NCBI RefSeq assembly: GCF_003713065.1
Contig: NZ_CP033433.1
Coordinates: 3,225,001 to 3,289,000 of the forward strand
DNA: 64,000 nucleotides
Reading direction: 5' to 3'
Origin: Cohnella candidum
Lineage (GTDB): Bacteria > Bacillota > Bacilli > Paenibacillales > Paenibacillaceae
A program made the position numbers and the translations under genes. Shown here piece after piece: positions 26,017-34,829 of this stretch. Numbering within the stretch: the stretch's first letter is position 1; each line of letters begins with the position of its first letter. The notes beneath the pieces were generated by a model. That model was given only the letters and a program-made list of their open reading frames with translations. It was not told where the DNA came from and ran no database searches.

Positions 26017-26667
26017 TTACTTCACTTCGTTCCAGAAAACGACTTCCTCGATCGGAAGACGAGCGGTAGGATGCCCCGCCTTGGCTGCCTTCCCGACGGG
26101 AATCAGCATGACCGGGACATACCGCTTGCCCAGGCCGAACGCCTCGATGAACTTCTCGCGGTCGAAACCTCCCATCGGAACCGTGTCGTAACCCTTGGCG
26201 CGGGCCACGAGCATCAATTGCATAGCGGCAAGGCTGGCGTCGACCACCGCGATCTCGCGCGCCCTTTCGTACGGCAGCGAGGAGTACATCGAATAAGTCC
26301 GCTCCGCGAAGGACTTCGCGAGGTCTGGCGCCATATAGCCGGCTTCAGCCGCTTGACCGTAGATCCGCTCCGCGTTCCGGTATCCTTCCGTATCCGCCAG
26401 AATCGCGATGGTGGCGGACGCCTCCACGACCTGATGCTGATTGTTGGCAATGGGCAGGAGGCGTTCTTTCTGCTCCGGCGAATCGATCACGAGATAACGC
26501 CAATGCTGCATGTTGGAAGAAGAAGGCGCTTGGGAAGCGAGCGTCAGCAGTTCCTTGATTTCCTCTCTCGAGAGGACGAAATTCGGGTCGTACTGGCGAA
26601 CGGAATGACGGCTTTGGATCACGTCGATAAAGGACGATTGCTGCGACGGCGTCGCGGTTGTGGACAT
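26017..26667 (-). CDS. Nitroreductase-family FMN oxidoreductase
   Basis: A 216-aa nitroreductase-fold protein. It has the N-terminal SRHSVRQYDP FMN-phosphate-binding pattern (about residues 18-27), the AQLM-like central helix and a short C-terminal segment typical of the family. It would use NAD(P)H to reduce nitro, quinone or similar electrophilic compounds. GAGGAGG lies 6 bases before the ATG. It is downstream of an Rrf2-type repressor on the same strand, with a repeat-rich operator region between them, suggesting control by that regulator. Confidence 0.9.
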   Translation of the reverse strand: MSTTATPSQQSSFIDVIQSRHSVRQYDPNFVLSREEIKELLTLASQAPSSSNMQHWRYLVIDSPEQKERLLPIANNQHQVVEASATIAILADTEGYRNAERIYGQAAEAGYMAPDLAKSFAERTYSMYSSLPYERAREIAVVDASLAAMQLMLVARAKGYDTVPMGGFDREKFIEAFGLGKRYVPVMLIPVGKAAKAGHPTARLPIEEVVFWNEVK

Positions 26668-26707
26668 GGGAATCCTCCTCTGGCACGGCCCGGCGATATT
26701 GCCGCAT

Positions 26708-26815
26708 ATACTGAGTATTCCCCGGCACAGTTAAGGGCATGCCGCGCCAAACTGTTATAATCAGAGCACAGTTAAAGGCGGCATAAACTTACTGAGTAAG
26801 AAATCACACAGTTAA
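26708..26815 (-). promoter_or_regulatory. Repeat-rich operator region before nitroreductase
   Basis: Three direct CACAGTTAA repeats begin at 26726, 26767 and 26807 (41 and 40 bp apart). Two near-palindromes with an ACTGAGT core lie at 26708-26718 (ATACTGAGTAT) and 26788-26800 (CTTACTGAGTAAG). This arrangement looks like regulator binding sites; the adjacent Rrf2 protein is the best candidate. A TATAAC-like -10 lies between repeats but a matching -35 is not obvious. Confidence 0.55.
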
Positions 26816-26828
26816 ACGCAATAAAAAA

Positions 26829-26865
26829 GGCCGTACTGTAATTTGTTTGATTACAGTATACGGCC
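26829..26865 (-). terminator. Terminator of Rrf2 gene
   Basis: A 14-bp stem with a 2-base bulge (26829-26842 with 26850-26865) and a T run on the minus strand, starting 1 bp after the stop codon. Confidence 0.88.
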
Positions 26866-26866
26866 G

Positions 26867-27343
26867 TTAATTCAAGATGTCAATCGCCGGCACCGTGGCG
26901 TTTCCGCCTTCGGTTCGTTCCGCCAAATCCGCCACCGTGTAGCGGCTCAGCACTTCCTTGAGGCTTTGGTTCATTTCTTGGGTCAGCTCTTGGAACGCCG
27001 CCTTCATCTCGAGCCCGAAAGGATGGCTGCCCGTCGTCTCCTTGATGCCGTAGCAGAGCGGATCGCCGACTTGCAGGGCGGTATAAACTTCGGCCAGCGT
27101 CACCGAGCGCGGATTCCTCTTCAAGCGGTATCCGCCGTCTCTGCCTTCGCGGGTCTCCAGGATTCCCTCGCGAGCGAGGACGGCTAATATCCGCCTCAGC
27201 AGGGTCGCTTCGGACTGAAGGTGCTCCGCCAGCTCTCCGCTCGGGCAAGTCTGGATTTGTTCCTTCGACAAAATGACCAGTGCCTGCAGCGCCAAGCCGA
27301 ACCACTTCGGATGGTGGTTCCCGGTACATTTTTCCGGATTCAT
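26867..27343 (-). CDS. Rrf2-family transcriptional regulator
   Basis: A 158-aa winged-helix regulator. The DNA-binding part (about 35-85) shows SGELAEHLQSEATLLRRILA followed by the wing GRDGGYRL. It lacks the three-Cys iron-sulfur cluster of IscR or NsrR; only Cys6 and one Cys in GDPLCYG (near residue 97) are present. Thiol-based or other redox sensing is therefore possible. GAGGAG lies 6 bases before the ATG. It sits directly upstream of the nitroreductase gene but has its own terminator. Confidence 0.9.
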   Translation of the reverse strand: MNPEKCTGNHHPKWFGLALQALVILSKEQIQTCPSGELAEHLQSEATLLRRILAVLAREGILETREGRDGGYRLKRNPRSVTLAEVYTALQVGDPLCYGIKETTGSHPFGLEMKAAFQELTQEMNQSLKEVLSRYTVADLAERTEGGNATVPAIDILN

Positions 27344-27521
27344 GTCGCTTCTCCTCTATGTTTTCGTTCCCTTCGCAGGGTCACGTTGATGATGCCGGTT
27401 TCCTACCGATTTTCCTGCATTGTACCACGAAACCCGAAACCCGCCAAGCCTAAGCCGAAGCCGGCTGATCGACCGCCGCCGGCAGGTTGGCAAGAAGGTT
27501 TCGGGTGTTCGCAGGCGCTTG

Positions 27522-29708
27522 TTACCGCGGTTTCTTCATGGTCAGGCTGACGCGGCCTTTTTTAAGGTCCGTGCTGAGCACCCAGACGGTTACCGTATCG
27601 CCGACGGCCACCGCCTCGGTCGGGTGCTTCACGAATTTGTCGCTGAGCTGGGAGATGTGGACCAGCCCGTCGTTCTTGATGCCGATATCGACGAAGGCTC
27701 CGAAATCGACCACATTGCGCACGGTGCCTTGGAGCTCCATGCCCGGCTTCAGATCCTCGATATCGAGCACGTCGGTGTGGAAAATCGGCGGAGGCAGCTC
27801 ATCGCGCGGATCCCGTCCGGGACGCATGAGGCTGTCCACGATGTCGCGGAGCGTCGGGACGCCTACCGCGAGCCGTTCCGCCATCTCTTCCGCCTTGAGC
27901 CCGCGCAGCTTCTCCTTGAGCGGCTCCGTCCCGATCGCGCTCAAGTCCAGTCCCAGCTCGCGCAGCAGCTTTTTAACCACGTCGTAAGTTTCGGGATGGA
28001 TCGGCGTGCGGTCCAGCGGGTTGGCGCCGTCCGTAATCCGCAAGAAACCGACGCACTGCTCGAACGTTTTGGCGCCGAGGCGCGGCACCTTCTGCAGCTG
28101 TTTGCGGTCCGAGAATTTGCCGAGCTCTTCCCGCGCTTTCACGATGTTTTTGGCCAGCGTCCCGTTGATCCCGGAGACGTAGGAGAGCAATGAAGCAGAT
28201 GCCGTATTCACGTCGACCCCGACATGGTTGACCGCCGACTCGACGACGCCGGAGAGGCTTTCGTCCAGCCGTTTTTGCGTGACGTCATGCTGGTACTGGC
28301 CGACCCCGATCGCTTTCGGTTCGATTTTCACCAGCTCGGCCAGCGGATCCTGAAGCCGGCGGGCAATCGACACGGCGCTCCGTTCGGCGACGTCCAGGTC
28401 CGGGAATTCTTCCTGAGCCAGCTTGGACGCGGAGTAGACGCTGGCGCCGGCTTCATTCACGATAAGGTACTGCAGGTTGCGCTCCGGTATCGACTTGATG
28501 ACGCCGACGACGAACTGTTCCGTCTCGCGGGATGCGGTCCCGTTGCCGACAACGATCAGTTGCACGCCGTATTGGCTGATGATGCGCTTGAAGACGGCTT
28601 CGGCCTCCGCTTTCTTATTGTGCGGGGGTGTCGGATACGTCACGGCGACCTCGAGCAGCTTGCCGGTCTCGTCGACGACTGCGAGCTTACAGCCGGTCCG
28701 GTAGGCCGGGTCTACGCCCAGCACGACCCGGCCTTTGACCGGAGGCTGCAGCAGCAGGTTACGGAGGTTCTCGGAGAAGATGCCGATCGCATGCTCCTCG
28801 GCTTTCTCCGTCAGTTCGCCGCGAAGCTCGCGCTCGATCGAGGGGGCGATGAGCCGCTTATAAGCATCCTCGGCGGCTGCAGCCAGCGTTTCACGCGCCA
28901 CGGACGGGCCGCGAAGGATGCGGCGGTGCAGCTCCTCTACGACGCGTTCTACGGGGACGTCGATGGAGACCCCAAGCACATCCTCCCGCTCGCCGCGGTT
29001 GATGGCCAGCACCCGGTGCGGGGGCAGCCGTTTGACCGGCTCGTTGTATTGATAGTACATCTCGTACACCGATTCGGCTTCCGAATCCTTGGCTTTACTG
29101 TGCAAGATGCCTTGATCCCACGTAAACTTGCGGACCCAGCGGCGGATGTCCGCATCGTCGGCCCACGATTCGGCCAAGATATCCATGGCGCCTTGAATCG
29201 CATCCTCAGGAGCGTTCACGCCTTTGCCCTCGTCCACGTATTTGGCCGCCTCCGCGTGCAGGTCGCCTTGCCGCGGCTGGGACAGCAGCCATTCCGCCAG
29301 CGGTTCCAGCCCGCGCTCCTTGGCCACGCTCGCGCGCGTCTTGCGCTTCTGACGGTACGGGCGGTAGAGGTCTTCGACCTCTTGCAGCTTGACGGCTTTG
29401 CGGATGGCGGTTTCCAGCTCCGGCGTAAGCTTGTCCTGCTCGCCGATCAGCCGGATGACCTCGTTCTTGCGGTCCTCCAGCCCTTTCAAATAATTTCTCC
29501 GTTCCTCGATGGCGCGGAGCTGGTTCTCGTCGAGCTCTCCCGTCATCTCTTTGCGGTAGCGCGCGATGAACGGGATCGTGTTTCCTTCGTCGAGCAGCGC
29601 CGCTACCGTGCGCACCTGCCCGGCGGACAAGCCGAGTTCCCCGGCGATTTGCCGGACCGTGCGCTCGGCGGCTTCCTTGGCGGCGGCCGCGTCTATGGCT
29701 TCGGTCAT
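27522..29708 (-). CDS. tex: Tex-family RNA-binding protein
   Basis: A 728-aa Tex/YdcI homologue of normal length. Order: N-terminal helical Tex domain, a YqgF/RNase H-like domain (about 320-460, containing VVLGVDPAYRTGCK), helix-hairpin-helix motifs (about 480-570), and a C-terminal S1 RNA-binding domain (about 645-720, VVDFGAFVDIG). It acts in the cytoplasm on transcription or RNA turnover. ATG at 29708 is chosen for its AAAGGAG site; the longer frame runs through a terminator-like hairpin. Confidence 0.95.
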   Translation of the reverse strand: MTEAIDAAAAKEAAERTVRQIAGELGLSAGQVRTVAALLDEGNTIPFIARYRKEMTGELDENQLRAIEERRNYLKGLEDRKNEVIRLIGEQDKLTPELETAIRKAVKLQEVEDLYRPYRQKRKTRASVAKERGLEPLAEWLLSQPRQGDLHAEAAKYVDEGKGVNAPEDAIQGAMDILAESWADDADIRRWVRKFTWDQGILHSKAKDSEAESVYEMYYQYNEPVKRLPPHRVLAINRGEREDVLGVSIDVPVERVVEELHRRILRGPSVARETLAAAAEDAYKRLIAPSIERELRGELTEKAEEHAIGIFSENLRNLLLQPPVKGRVVLGVDPAYRTGCKLAVVDETGKLLEVAVTYPTPPHNKKAEAEAVFKRIISQYGVQLIVVGNGTASRETEQFVVGVIKSIPERNLQYLIVNEAGASVYSASKLAQEEFPDLDVAERSAVSIARRLQDPLAELVKIEPKAIGVGQYQHDVTQKRLDESLSGVVESAVNHVGVDVNTASASLLSYVSGINGTLAKNIVKAREELGKFSDRKQLQKVPRLGAKTFEQCVGFLRITDGANPLDRTPIHPETYDVVKKLLRELGLDLSAIGTEPLKEKLRGLKAEEMAERLAVGVPTLRDIVDSLMRPGRDPRDELPPPIFHTDVLDIEDLKPGMELQGTVRNVVDFGAFVDIGIKNDGLVHISQLSDKFVKHPTEAVAVGDTVTVWVLSTDLKKGRVSLTMKKPR

Positions 29709-29739
29709 GTGAATTTTCTTCTCCTTTAACCCGCGCCAA

Positions 29740-29765
29740 AAGGGCACTCCCGCGGGAGAGCCCTT
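29740..29765 (-). terminator. Terminator of flavin oxidoreductase gene
   Basis: Outer arms 29740-29745 and 29760-29765 enclose an inner CTCCC/GGGAG stem, with a T run on the minus strand. Confidence 0.7.
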
Positions 29766-29855
29766 GATCGGCGGACGCACGAGGCGTTCGCCGAAGTCAG
29801 GGAAATTTTCTTCCCCTATTATGCAAGTCGGGTAACCCGAAATCAAGACAGGCTC

Positions 29856-31274
29856 TTACGCCTTCTTCGGCCATTCGCCGATGAACTCGGGTTCGTCGTA
29901 AGCGAAGAAGCCGCCTAAAATCCGATCTCGCTCGTCCAGGAACAACTGATCGGCTACGGCCGCCGCCAGCTTGGGAATCGCGAACTTCATGCCCGACAGC
30001 GCGGAAGCCGAAAGACCGCAGCTGAGCAAAGCCGAGTAATTAAACGCGAACAGCCCCCGCACGTTGGATGACCCGTCACTTCCGCGCCCGGTAAACGCGA
30101 ATCCGGGCGACAAATAGGGATGCGCGTCGAGCACCGGATTCGCCGCCCCTTCCGGTGCCTGATAACGGTCGCCCCAGCGGGCGATGTCCGCTTCCACGAG
30201 CCGAAGTTCCGGCCGCAAGGCAGGTTCGGTGAGCAGGCCCGTGCTGACGATGAGAAAATCGAATTCGAACTTCCCTTGAGGCGTCGTCACCTCCGCAAGT
30301 TCGCCCGCCGAATCGACGCTCAGCCATGGAGAGCCTAAGTGAAGGCGGAATCCGGGCCACGAGGCCGCCCGTTCGAACGTATCGTTCGTCGGCGGTTGGT
30401 TATATTTGAAAAAATGCGAGATGACGGCGTATTTATCGGAGTCGGACAAGTTGTGGAACCGCTCGATCATGCCGGAGGATTCCATCTGACGGATCGGATT
30501 GACGCGCGGCAGCTCCTTCCGGCGGACGAAAACGTGCGCTTCGGCCACGCCCTCTGACAGCGCGTAATTGGCGTTGTCGAACGCCGAGGCGCCTCCGCCC
30601 AGCACCGCCACCTTTTTCCCCTTCAGTTTCCCGAAATCGATCTCCTCCGAAGTATGCGCGTAGAGGCTGCGCGGCAGCCGATCGGCAATCATGGCGGGCA
30701 CGTGCCATTCGCCTCCCCCTTGAATGCCGGTAGCCAGAATCACCTTGCGGGTGAGCAGCCGGTCCGCCGGCGCGCCCTTCCCTTCGATATGCAAACGGTA
30801 GATGCCGTCTTCCATAGGTTCGATCAGCCTCAGCTTCGTCTCGTTGACGACCGGCAAGCGGAGAACCTTGCGATACCACCGCAAGTAGTCCATCCAGTCC
30901 TTTCGGGGGATTTTCGTCACCGCTTCCCAGCCTTCCGGACCGAACTGAGCTTCCCACCAGGAACGGAACGTCAGCGAGGGAATGCCCAGGTCGACCGAGG
31001 TAAGATGCTTGGGTGTCCGCAGCGTTACCATGCGGGCATAGGTGTCCCAAGGACCCTCATAGCCTTCCGGGTTTTCGTCGATCACAAGCAAATTAGAAAC
31101 CCGTTCCCGCAGCAAGCCGAAAGCGGCTCCGAGGCCGCATTGCCCTCCGCCGACGATGACGCAGTCGTATACATGGCCGTCCTCGCGAGCCTTGAGCGGC
31201 ACCCAGTCCGCCCCGCCGAACGCGAGATAGGCAAGGTCGGTTTTCACCCGTTCGTTCAATGCTTCAATGCTCAT
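29856..31274 (-). CDS. FAD/NAD(P)-binding monooxygenase-like oxidoreductase
   Basis: A 472-aa flavoprotein with two nucleotide-binding motifs. VIVGGGQCGLGAAFGLL (about residues 39-55) is for FAD, and VAVLGGGASAFDNA (about 220-233) is for NAD(P)H. The layout resembles lysine/ornithine N-monooxygenase or flavin-containing monooxygenase relatives. No signal peptide is visible. It occupies the place between ndoA and tex where Bacillus subtilis has the rsb/sigB operon. Substrate unknown. Confidence 0.87.
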   Translation of the reverse strand: MSIEALNERVKTDLAYLAFGGADWVPLKAREDGHVYDCVIVGGGQCGLGAAFGLLRERVSNLLVIDENPEGYEGPWDTYARMVTLRTPKHLTSVDLGIPSLTFRSWWEAQFGPEGWEAVTKIPRKDWMDYLRWYRKVLRLPVVNETKLRLIEPMEDGIYRLHIEGKGAPADRLLTRKVILATGIQGGGEWHVPAMIADRLPRSLYAHTSEEIDFGKLKGKKVAVLGGGASAFDNANYALSEGVAEAHVFVRRKELPRVNPIRQMESSGMIERFHNLSDSDKYAVISHFFKYNQPPTNDTFERAASWPGFRLHLGSPWLSVDSAGELAEVTTPQGKFEFDFLIVSTGLLTEPALRPELRLVEADIARWGDRYQAPEGAANPVLDAHPYLSPGFAFTGRGSDGSSNVRGLFAFNYSALLSCGLSASALSGMKFAIPKLAAAVADQLFLDERDRILGGFFAYDEPEFIGEWPKKA

Positions 31275-31419
31275 GGAATGACCTGCCTTCCCCGGGGCTT
31301 CACGTTTTGTTCCATCTTATCTCCCGGTCCCGCCCGCGGAAAGGCCGCCGGCCTAAGTTTGTGACGGCGTCTAAAATTTCGGCCGAAATTTATTCACCGT
31401 TACGAGCGGTCACGCCAAA

Positions 31420-31450
31420 AAGACCGTTCCGGACGATCCGGAACGGTCTT
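31420..31450. terminator. Terminator of ndoA operon
   Basis: A perfect 13-bp stem (31420-31432 with 31438-31450) with a 5-base loop, followed on the minus strand by a T run. It begins 13 bp after the toxin stop codon. Confidence 0.93.
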
Positions 31451-31463
31451 CGCATTTAAGTAT

Positions 31464-31814
31464 TCAAAAATCGATCAAACCGACGCTGATCTGCAAAGCT
31501 TCATCCACTTTGCGCATCGTGTCGTCCTCGAGGTGCGTGATTTTGTCCGTCAGCCTCTGCTTGTCGATCGTGCGGATCTGCTCCAGCAGGATGACGGAAT
31601 CCTTCTCCATCCCGTGCGTCTTCGCTTCGATCTCGACGTGCGTCGGAAGCTTCGCTTTCTGGATTTGCGCCGTGATGGCCGCCACGATGACCGTAGGGCT
31701 GAAGCGGTTGCCGATATCGTTCTGGATCACCAGCACGGGGCGCACTCCGCCCTGTTCCGAGCCGACGACCGGCGACAAATCGGCGTAAAAAACATCCCCG
31801 CGCTTGACGATCAA
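31464..31814 (-). CDS. ndoA: EndoA/MazF-type mRNA endoribonuclease toxin
   Basis: A 116-aa PemK/MazF-family toxin, nearly colinear with Bacillus EndoA ([19 protein letters not shown], then [17 protein letters not shown]). Such toxins cleave mRNA at specific short sites. It starts with TTG, as I recall for the Bacillus gene. The antitoxin gene ends 3 bp upstream. Full length with no visible damage to catalytic residues. Confidence 0.95.
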   Translation of the reverse strand: MIVKRGDVFYADLSPVVGSEQGGVRPVLVIQNDIGNRFSPTVIVAAITAQIQKAKLPTHVEIEAKTHGMEKDSVILLEQIRTIDKQRLTDKITHLEDDTMRKVDEALQISVGLIDF

Positions 31815-31817
31815 GGG

Positions 31818-32099
31818 CTACACCCCGCTAACGAGGCGCCCGAGCGTGCTTTCGGCATCTTCTTCGGCGTGGAAAGCTTCGGATGCCATGTTCAGGTTGA
31901 TTTTCGCCATTTCCAAATACCCGCGCTGCATCGCGTCGCGAATCATCCGTTTCTTGCGCTCCACCAAGTATTGTTTCATCGCTTGGCGGATCACTTCGCT
32001 GCGATTGGTATTTTCCTTCTCCACGACGAAGTCGACTTCGCGCAGCAGATGATCCGGCAAACTGATCATAATGCGTTTCGTATGTTGGTAATTGGCCAC
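31818..32099 (-). CDS. ndoAI: EndoAI antitoxin (ribbon-helix-helix)
   Basis: A 93-aa antitoxin with an N-terminal ribbon-helix-helix DNA-binding part (TKRIMISLPDHLLREVDFVV, about 7-26) and an acidic C-terminus that binds and inhibits EndoA. The start is GTG with GGGGGTG 8 bases upstream. It precedes the toxin gene and follows alr, the conserved Bacillus order. Confidence 0.93.
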   Translation of the reverse strand: MANYQHTKRIMISLPDHLLREVDFVVEKENTNRSEVIRQAMKQYLVERKKRMIRDAMQRGYLEMAKINLNMASEAFHAEEDAESTLGRLVSGV

Positions 32100-32244
32100 C
32101 GAACGAGCACCCCCAAAGATTTTCCAGCCCCGAACCTATTTTCCAGTATGCATGTCACAGATTCATTCTATACGGCCTTTCCCGTAAGCATTCGCGACGA
32201 GCGGTCGATTTCCTGCCCAAACGCGAAAAAAAGGCACTGCCAAA

Positions 32245-33414
32245 CTACCCCAGCAGCGGGTTAACCACCGACACGACTTCACCGCTCTTGAGGTACACCC
32301 TCGGCACGCGGTTCGCGACCATGCAAATCCATTCATAAGGAATCGTCCCCAGCTTGGCGGCGATTTCCTCGGCCGAGATAACGGCGTCACCTTGGCGCCC
32401 CATGAGCACGACTTCCTCGCCCGGCAGCGCCGTCTCCGCATCCCCGTCCAGCCGCACCATGCATTGGTCCATGCAGATCCGCCCGACCACCGGCATCCGG
32501 CGTCCGCGGACCAGCACTTCCGCCTGGTCGCCGAGCATCCGGCTGAAGCCGTCCGCGTAGCCCAAAGGCAGCGTGCCGACGGTTTCCTCCCGGCTCGTGA
32601 AGTAACGGGTTCCGTAACTGATGCCTTCCCCGGCGGCCAGCCTTTTGACGTGAACGAGTTCCGTCTTCAGCGTCATGACCGGTTCCAGTTCTACGGAGCC
32701 GCGGTCCACTTCGTCGCTCGGATACAGGCCGTACATGCTGATGCCGAGCCGAAGCATCTGGCCGACGTGTCCCGGCAGATCAATGCCCGCCGCGCTATTG
32801 CCGGAATGGATGATCGAAATCGGAAGCCCGTGTCGACGGACGTACTCGACTACGCGACCGAATCTTTCCGCCTGCATTTGCGTGTAGGATTTGTCCGATT
32901 CGTCCGCGCGCGCGAAATGGGTGAAGAGGCCCTCTATTTCCAGCTGCGGCACGCGAAAAGCGCGTTCGAGAAACGATTCCGCCGCCGGTCCCGGCAGCAG
33001 GCCGAGCCGCCCCATTCCGGAATCGATTTTCACGTGCGCCTTCAATTTCCTGTCCGAGGGAGGCAGCGCCGCGGCCGCCTCCAAAATGTCTTCGCGATAC
33101 AGATTCACGGTAATTCCCTGATCGCGCGCGATCGCGAGGCCGCTGGCCGGCGTGAAGCCAAGCACGAGGATTGGCGTCTCAATGCCGGCTCTTCTCAGCT
33201 GCAGCGCCTCGTCCAGAAACGCGACTCCCAAATAGTCCGCCCCCGCCGCGGCCGCTTCTCGGGCGGTCTCCACGGCTCCGTGCCCGTAAGCGTTCGCTTT
33301 CACCGATGCCAGCAGCCTCGATCCGGCCGGCAGCCGGCGGCGGAAAGAGGCGATGTTTCGTCCCAAGGCATCCAAAGAAATCTCGGCTACGGTCGGCCTG
33401 TAATAGGAGTCCAC
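32245..33414 (-). CDS. alr: Alanine racemase
   Basis: A 389-aa PLP enzyme that interconverts L- and D-alanine for peptidoglycan. The PLP lysine is Lys39 in SVKANAYGHG. The catalytic tyrosine region ISYGTRY is in the C-terminal barrel-sandwich part. GTG at 33414 gives the family length and has AGAGGG upstream. A TTG nine codons earlier lacks a ribosome site. It sits between the YdcC-like lipoprotein and ndoAI genes, as in Bacillus. Confidence 0.95.
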   Translation of the reverse strand: MDSYYRPTVAEISLDALGRNIASFRRRLPAGSRLLASVKANAYGHGAVETAREAAAAGADYLGVAFLDEALQLRRAGIETPILVLGFTPASGLAIARDQGITVNLYREDILEAAAALPPSDRKLKAHVKIDSGMGRLGLLPGPAAESFLERAFRVPQLEIEGLFTHFARADESDKSYTQMQAERFGRVVEYVRRHGLPISIIHSGNSAAGIDLPGHVGQMLRLGISMYGLYPSDEVDRGSVELEPVMTLKTELVHVKRLAAGEGISYGTRYFTSREETVGTLPLGYADGFSRMLGDQAEVLVRGRRMPVVGRICMDQCMVRLDGDAETALPGEEVVLMGRQGDAVISAEEIAAKLGTIPYEWICMVANRVPRVYLKSGEVVSVVNPLLG

Positions 33415-33570
33415 GTTCCGCTCACCCTCTCTCCGGTGCAATCTACAATACCGTAATGTTACCGGGTGAGGGGGGCAGTGTCAATTGATTCGGGGCATGC
33501 AACGTTTTCCTGCCGGGGCAGGCGGACACAGGAAGAGCCGGGCGTTTCCGCTCCGGCTCCGGCATTGGCT

Positions 33571-34686
33571 TTATTTACCCGAGGCGTCGACCATCGATTG
33601 GGCCGCCCTCACCATGTCTTCTTGCGGAAGATCGTTCGTCGTGAGCCGATACTCGACCCCGCCGTAGGTCCACGTGAGCGTCTTCGTCGTATCGCCCGTC
33701 AGCAAGCCCACCGTGAATCCGAGATCCAGCACCATTCCTTCTTGCCCCATGACCGTTTCCGCTTTCGGAACTCGTTCCGTGATCGTGAAATCGTACGTGC
33801 CGGTATAGCGGAGCATGAAGCCCGATTCCTCGCCCAGCTGAACGTCTTTCGTATCCTTCAGACTGACGCCTTGCGGCAGCGCATCCGGATCCGGCTCGAC
33901 GACGGACAGCGTTTCCTCGGCGGCTTGGCCGTCCGGATTTTTCGCGTCGTCCGCTGCCGGAGCCATCGCTCCTTCGTCGGAAGGCGAAGCGGAGGGCTGA
34001 ACGTCCGTTTGTCCGCTCGCTTGCCCGCTTTCGTCTGCAGTTTTCCCCATGTTCCGGGCCATGTCGAAGGCGTTCGCGTCAAACTTCTTCCCGAAATCGA
34101 AGCTGTCGAAATTCACCTCGACCATCAGGTTGTTGTTCGTGTCCGTGACTTGGACCTGCTTGGGTGCATAGTCGTCTTTGGACAGCCAGATTTTCTGGCG
34201 GGCGAACGAGCCGTTCTGGTAGTTGCCGGCCATGACGTCGAAGACATAAGCGTCCTTATCCGTGGCGAACTGCCTCGAGTTGTCCATCTGGATGCTTTGC
34301 ACGAGCGTCTGGTATAGGTAAACTTGGCCTTGGTTATCCGGCCAGTCGCTTTGGAAGCGATAGCTCTTGTTCAAGCTCGGCGTGAGCACGAACACGCCGT
34401 CGTCGTTGCGCAGGACAATCTGGGTAATGTCGCGTTTCTCGTTCGTGAGGGCGATCCGGTAAAACTTCGGCTTCTGATACCATACCTCCACTTTGTAGTT
34501 CAACGGCTGCTGTCCGGTGTGCAGGGTCATCGTTCCGCTGGCTTGGTAACTTTCCATTTTGCCCATGACTTTGTCCAGGTCCTTGACGATCGAAGTCGCG
34601 TCTTTGCTCCCGCATCCGGAAAGGATAGCGGTCAACACCATGACGGCGACAACGATCCACGGGATCCGTCGACGCATTCGCTCCAC
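33571..34686 (-). CDS. YdcC-like lipoprotein, LolA fold
   Basis: A 371-aa lipoprotein with signal and lipobox LSGC near residue 25. A LolA/LolB-like beta-barrel domain (about 30-215) follows, then an acidic Pro/Ser linker (about 215-265) and a C-terminal domain resembling DUF4367 (about 275-371). It lies directly upstream of alr like ydcC in Bacillus subtilis, which is expressed in the forespore. A role in envelope or spore lipid/lipoprotein handling is inferred from the fold. Confidence 0.85.
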   Translation of the reverse strand: MERMRRRIPWIVVAVMVLTAILSGCGSKDATSIVKDLDKVMGKMESYQASGTMTLHTGQQPLNYKVEVWYQKPKFYRIALTNEKRDITQIVLRNDDGVFVLTPSLNKSYRFQSDWPDNQGQVYLYQTLVQSIQMDNSRQFATDKDAYVFDVMAGNYQNGSFARQKIWLSKDDYAPKQVQVTDTNNNLMVEVNFDSFDFGKKFDANAFDMARNMGKTADESGQASGQTDVQPSASPSDEGAMAPAADDAKNPDGQAAEETLSVVEPDPDALPQGVSLKDTKDVQLGEESGFMLRYTGTYDFTITERVPKAETVMGQEGMVLDLGFTVGLLTGDTTKTLTWTYGGVEYRLTTNDLPQEDMVRAAQSMVDASGK

Positions 34687-34790
34687 CCCTCATCACATTG
34701 GTTAATCCATGGTTCATGTCTATGAGGGGACTTGACCAATTATGCAGACTAGCATGACGAGCCTGACAAGCAGACGGGGAAAATAATCAA

Positions 34791-34828
34791 AATGGCGGTG
34801 CCACGGGGGTTACCCCGGCACCGCCATT
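34791..34828 (-). terminator. Terminator of 188-aa protein gene
   Basis: A perfect 12-bp stem (34791-34802 with 34817-34828) with a 14-base loop lies immediately after the stop codon and is followed by a T-rich tract on the minus strand. Confidence 0.87.
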
Positions 34829-34829
34829 C

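Noticed and set aside
28224-29729. A 501-codon plus-strand open frame opposite tex
   Set aside because: It is an antisense shadow of the well-conserved tex gene; the translation is Arg/Asp/Leu-rich with no domain, and no ribosome site was found.
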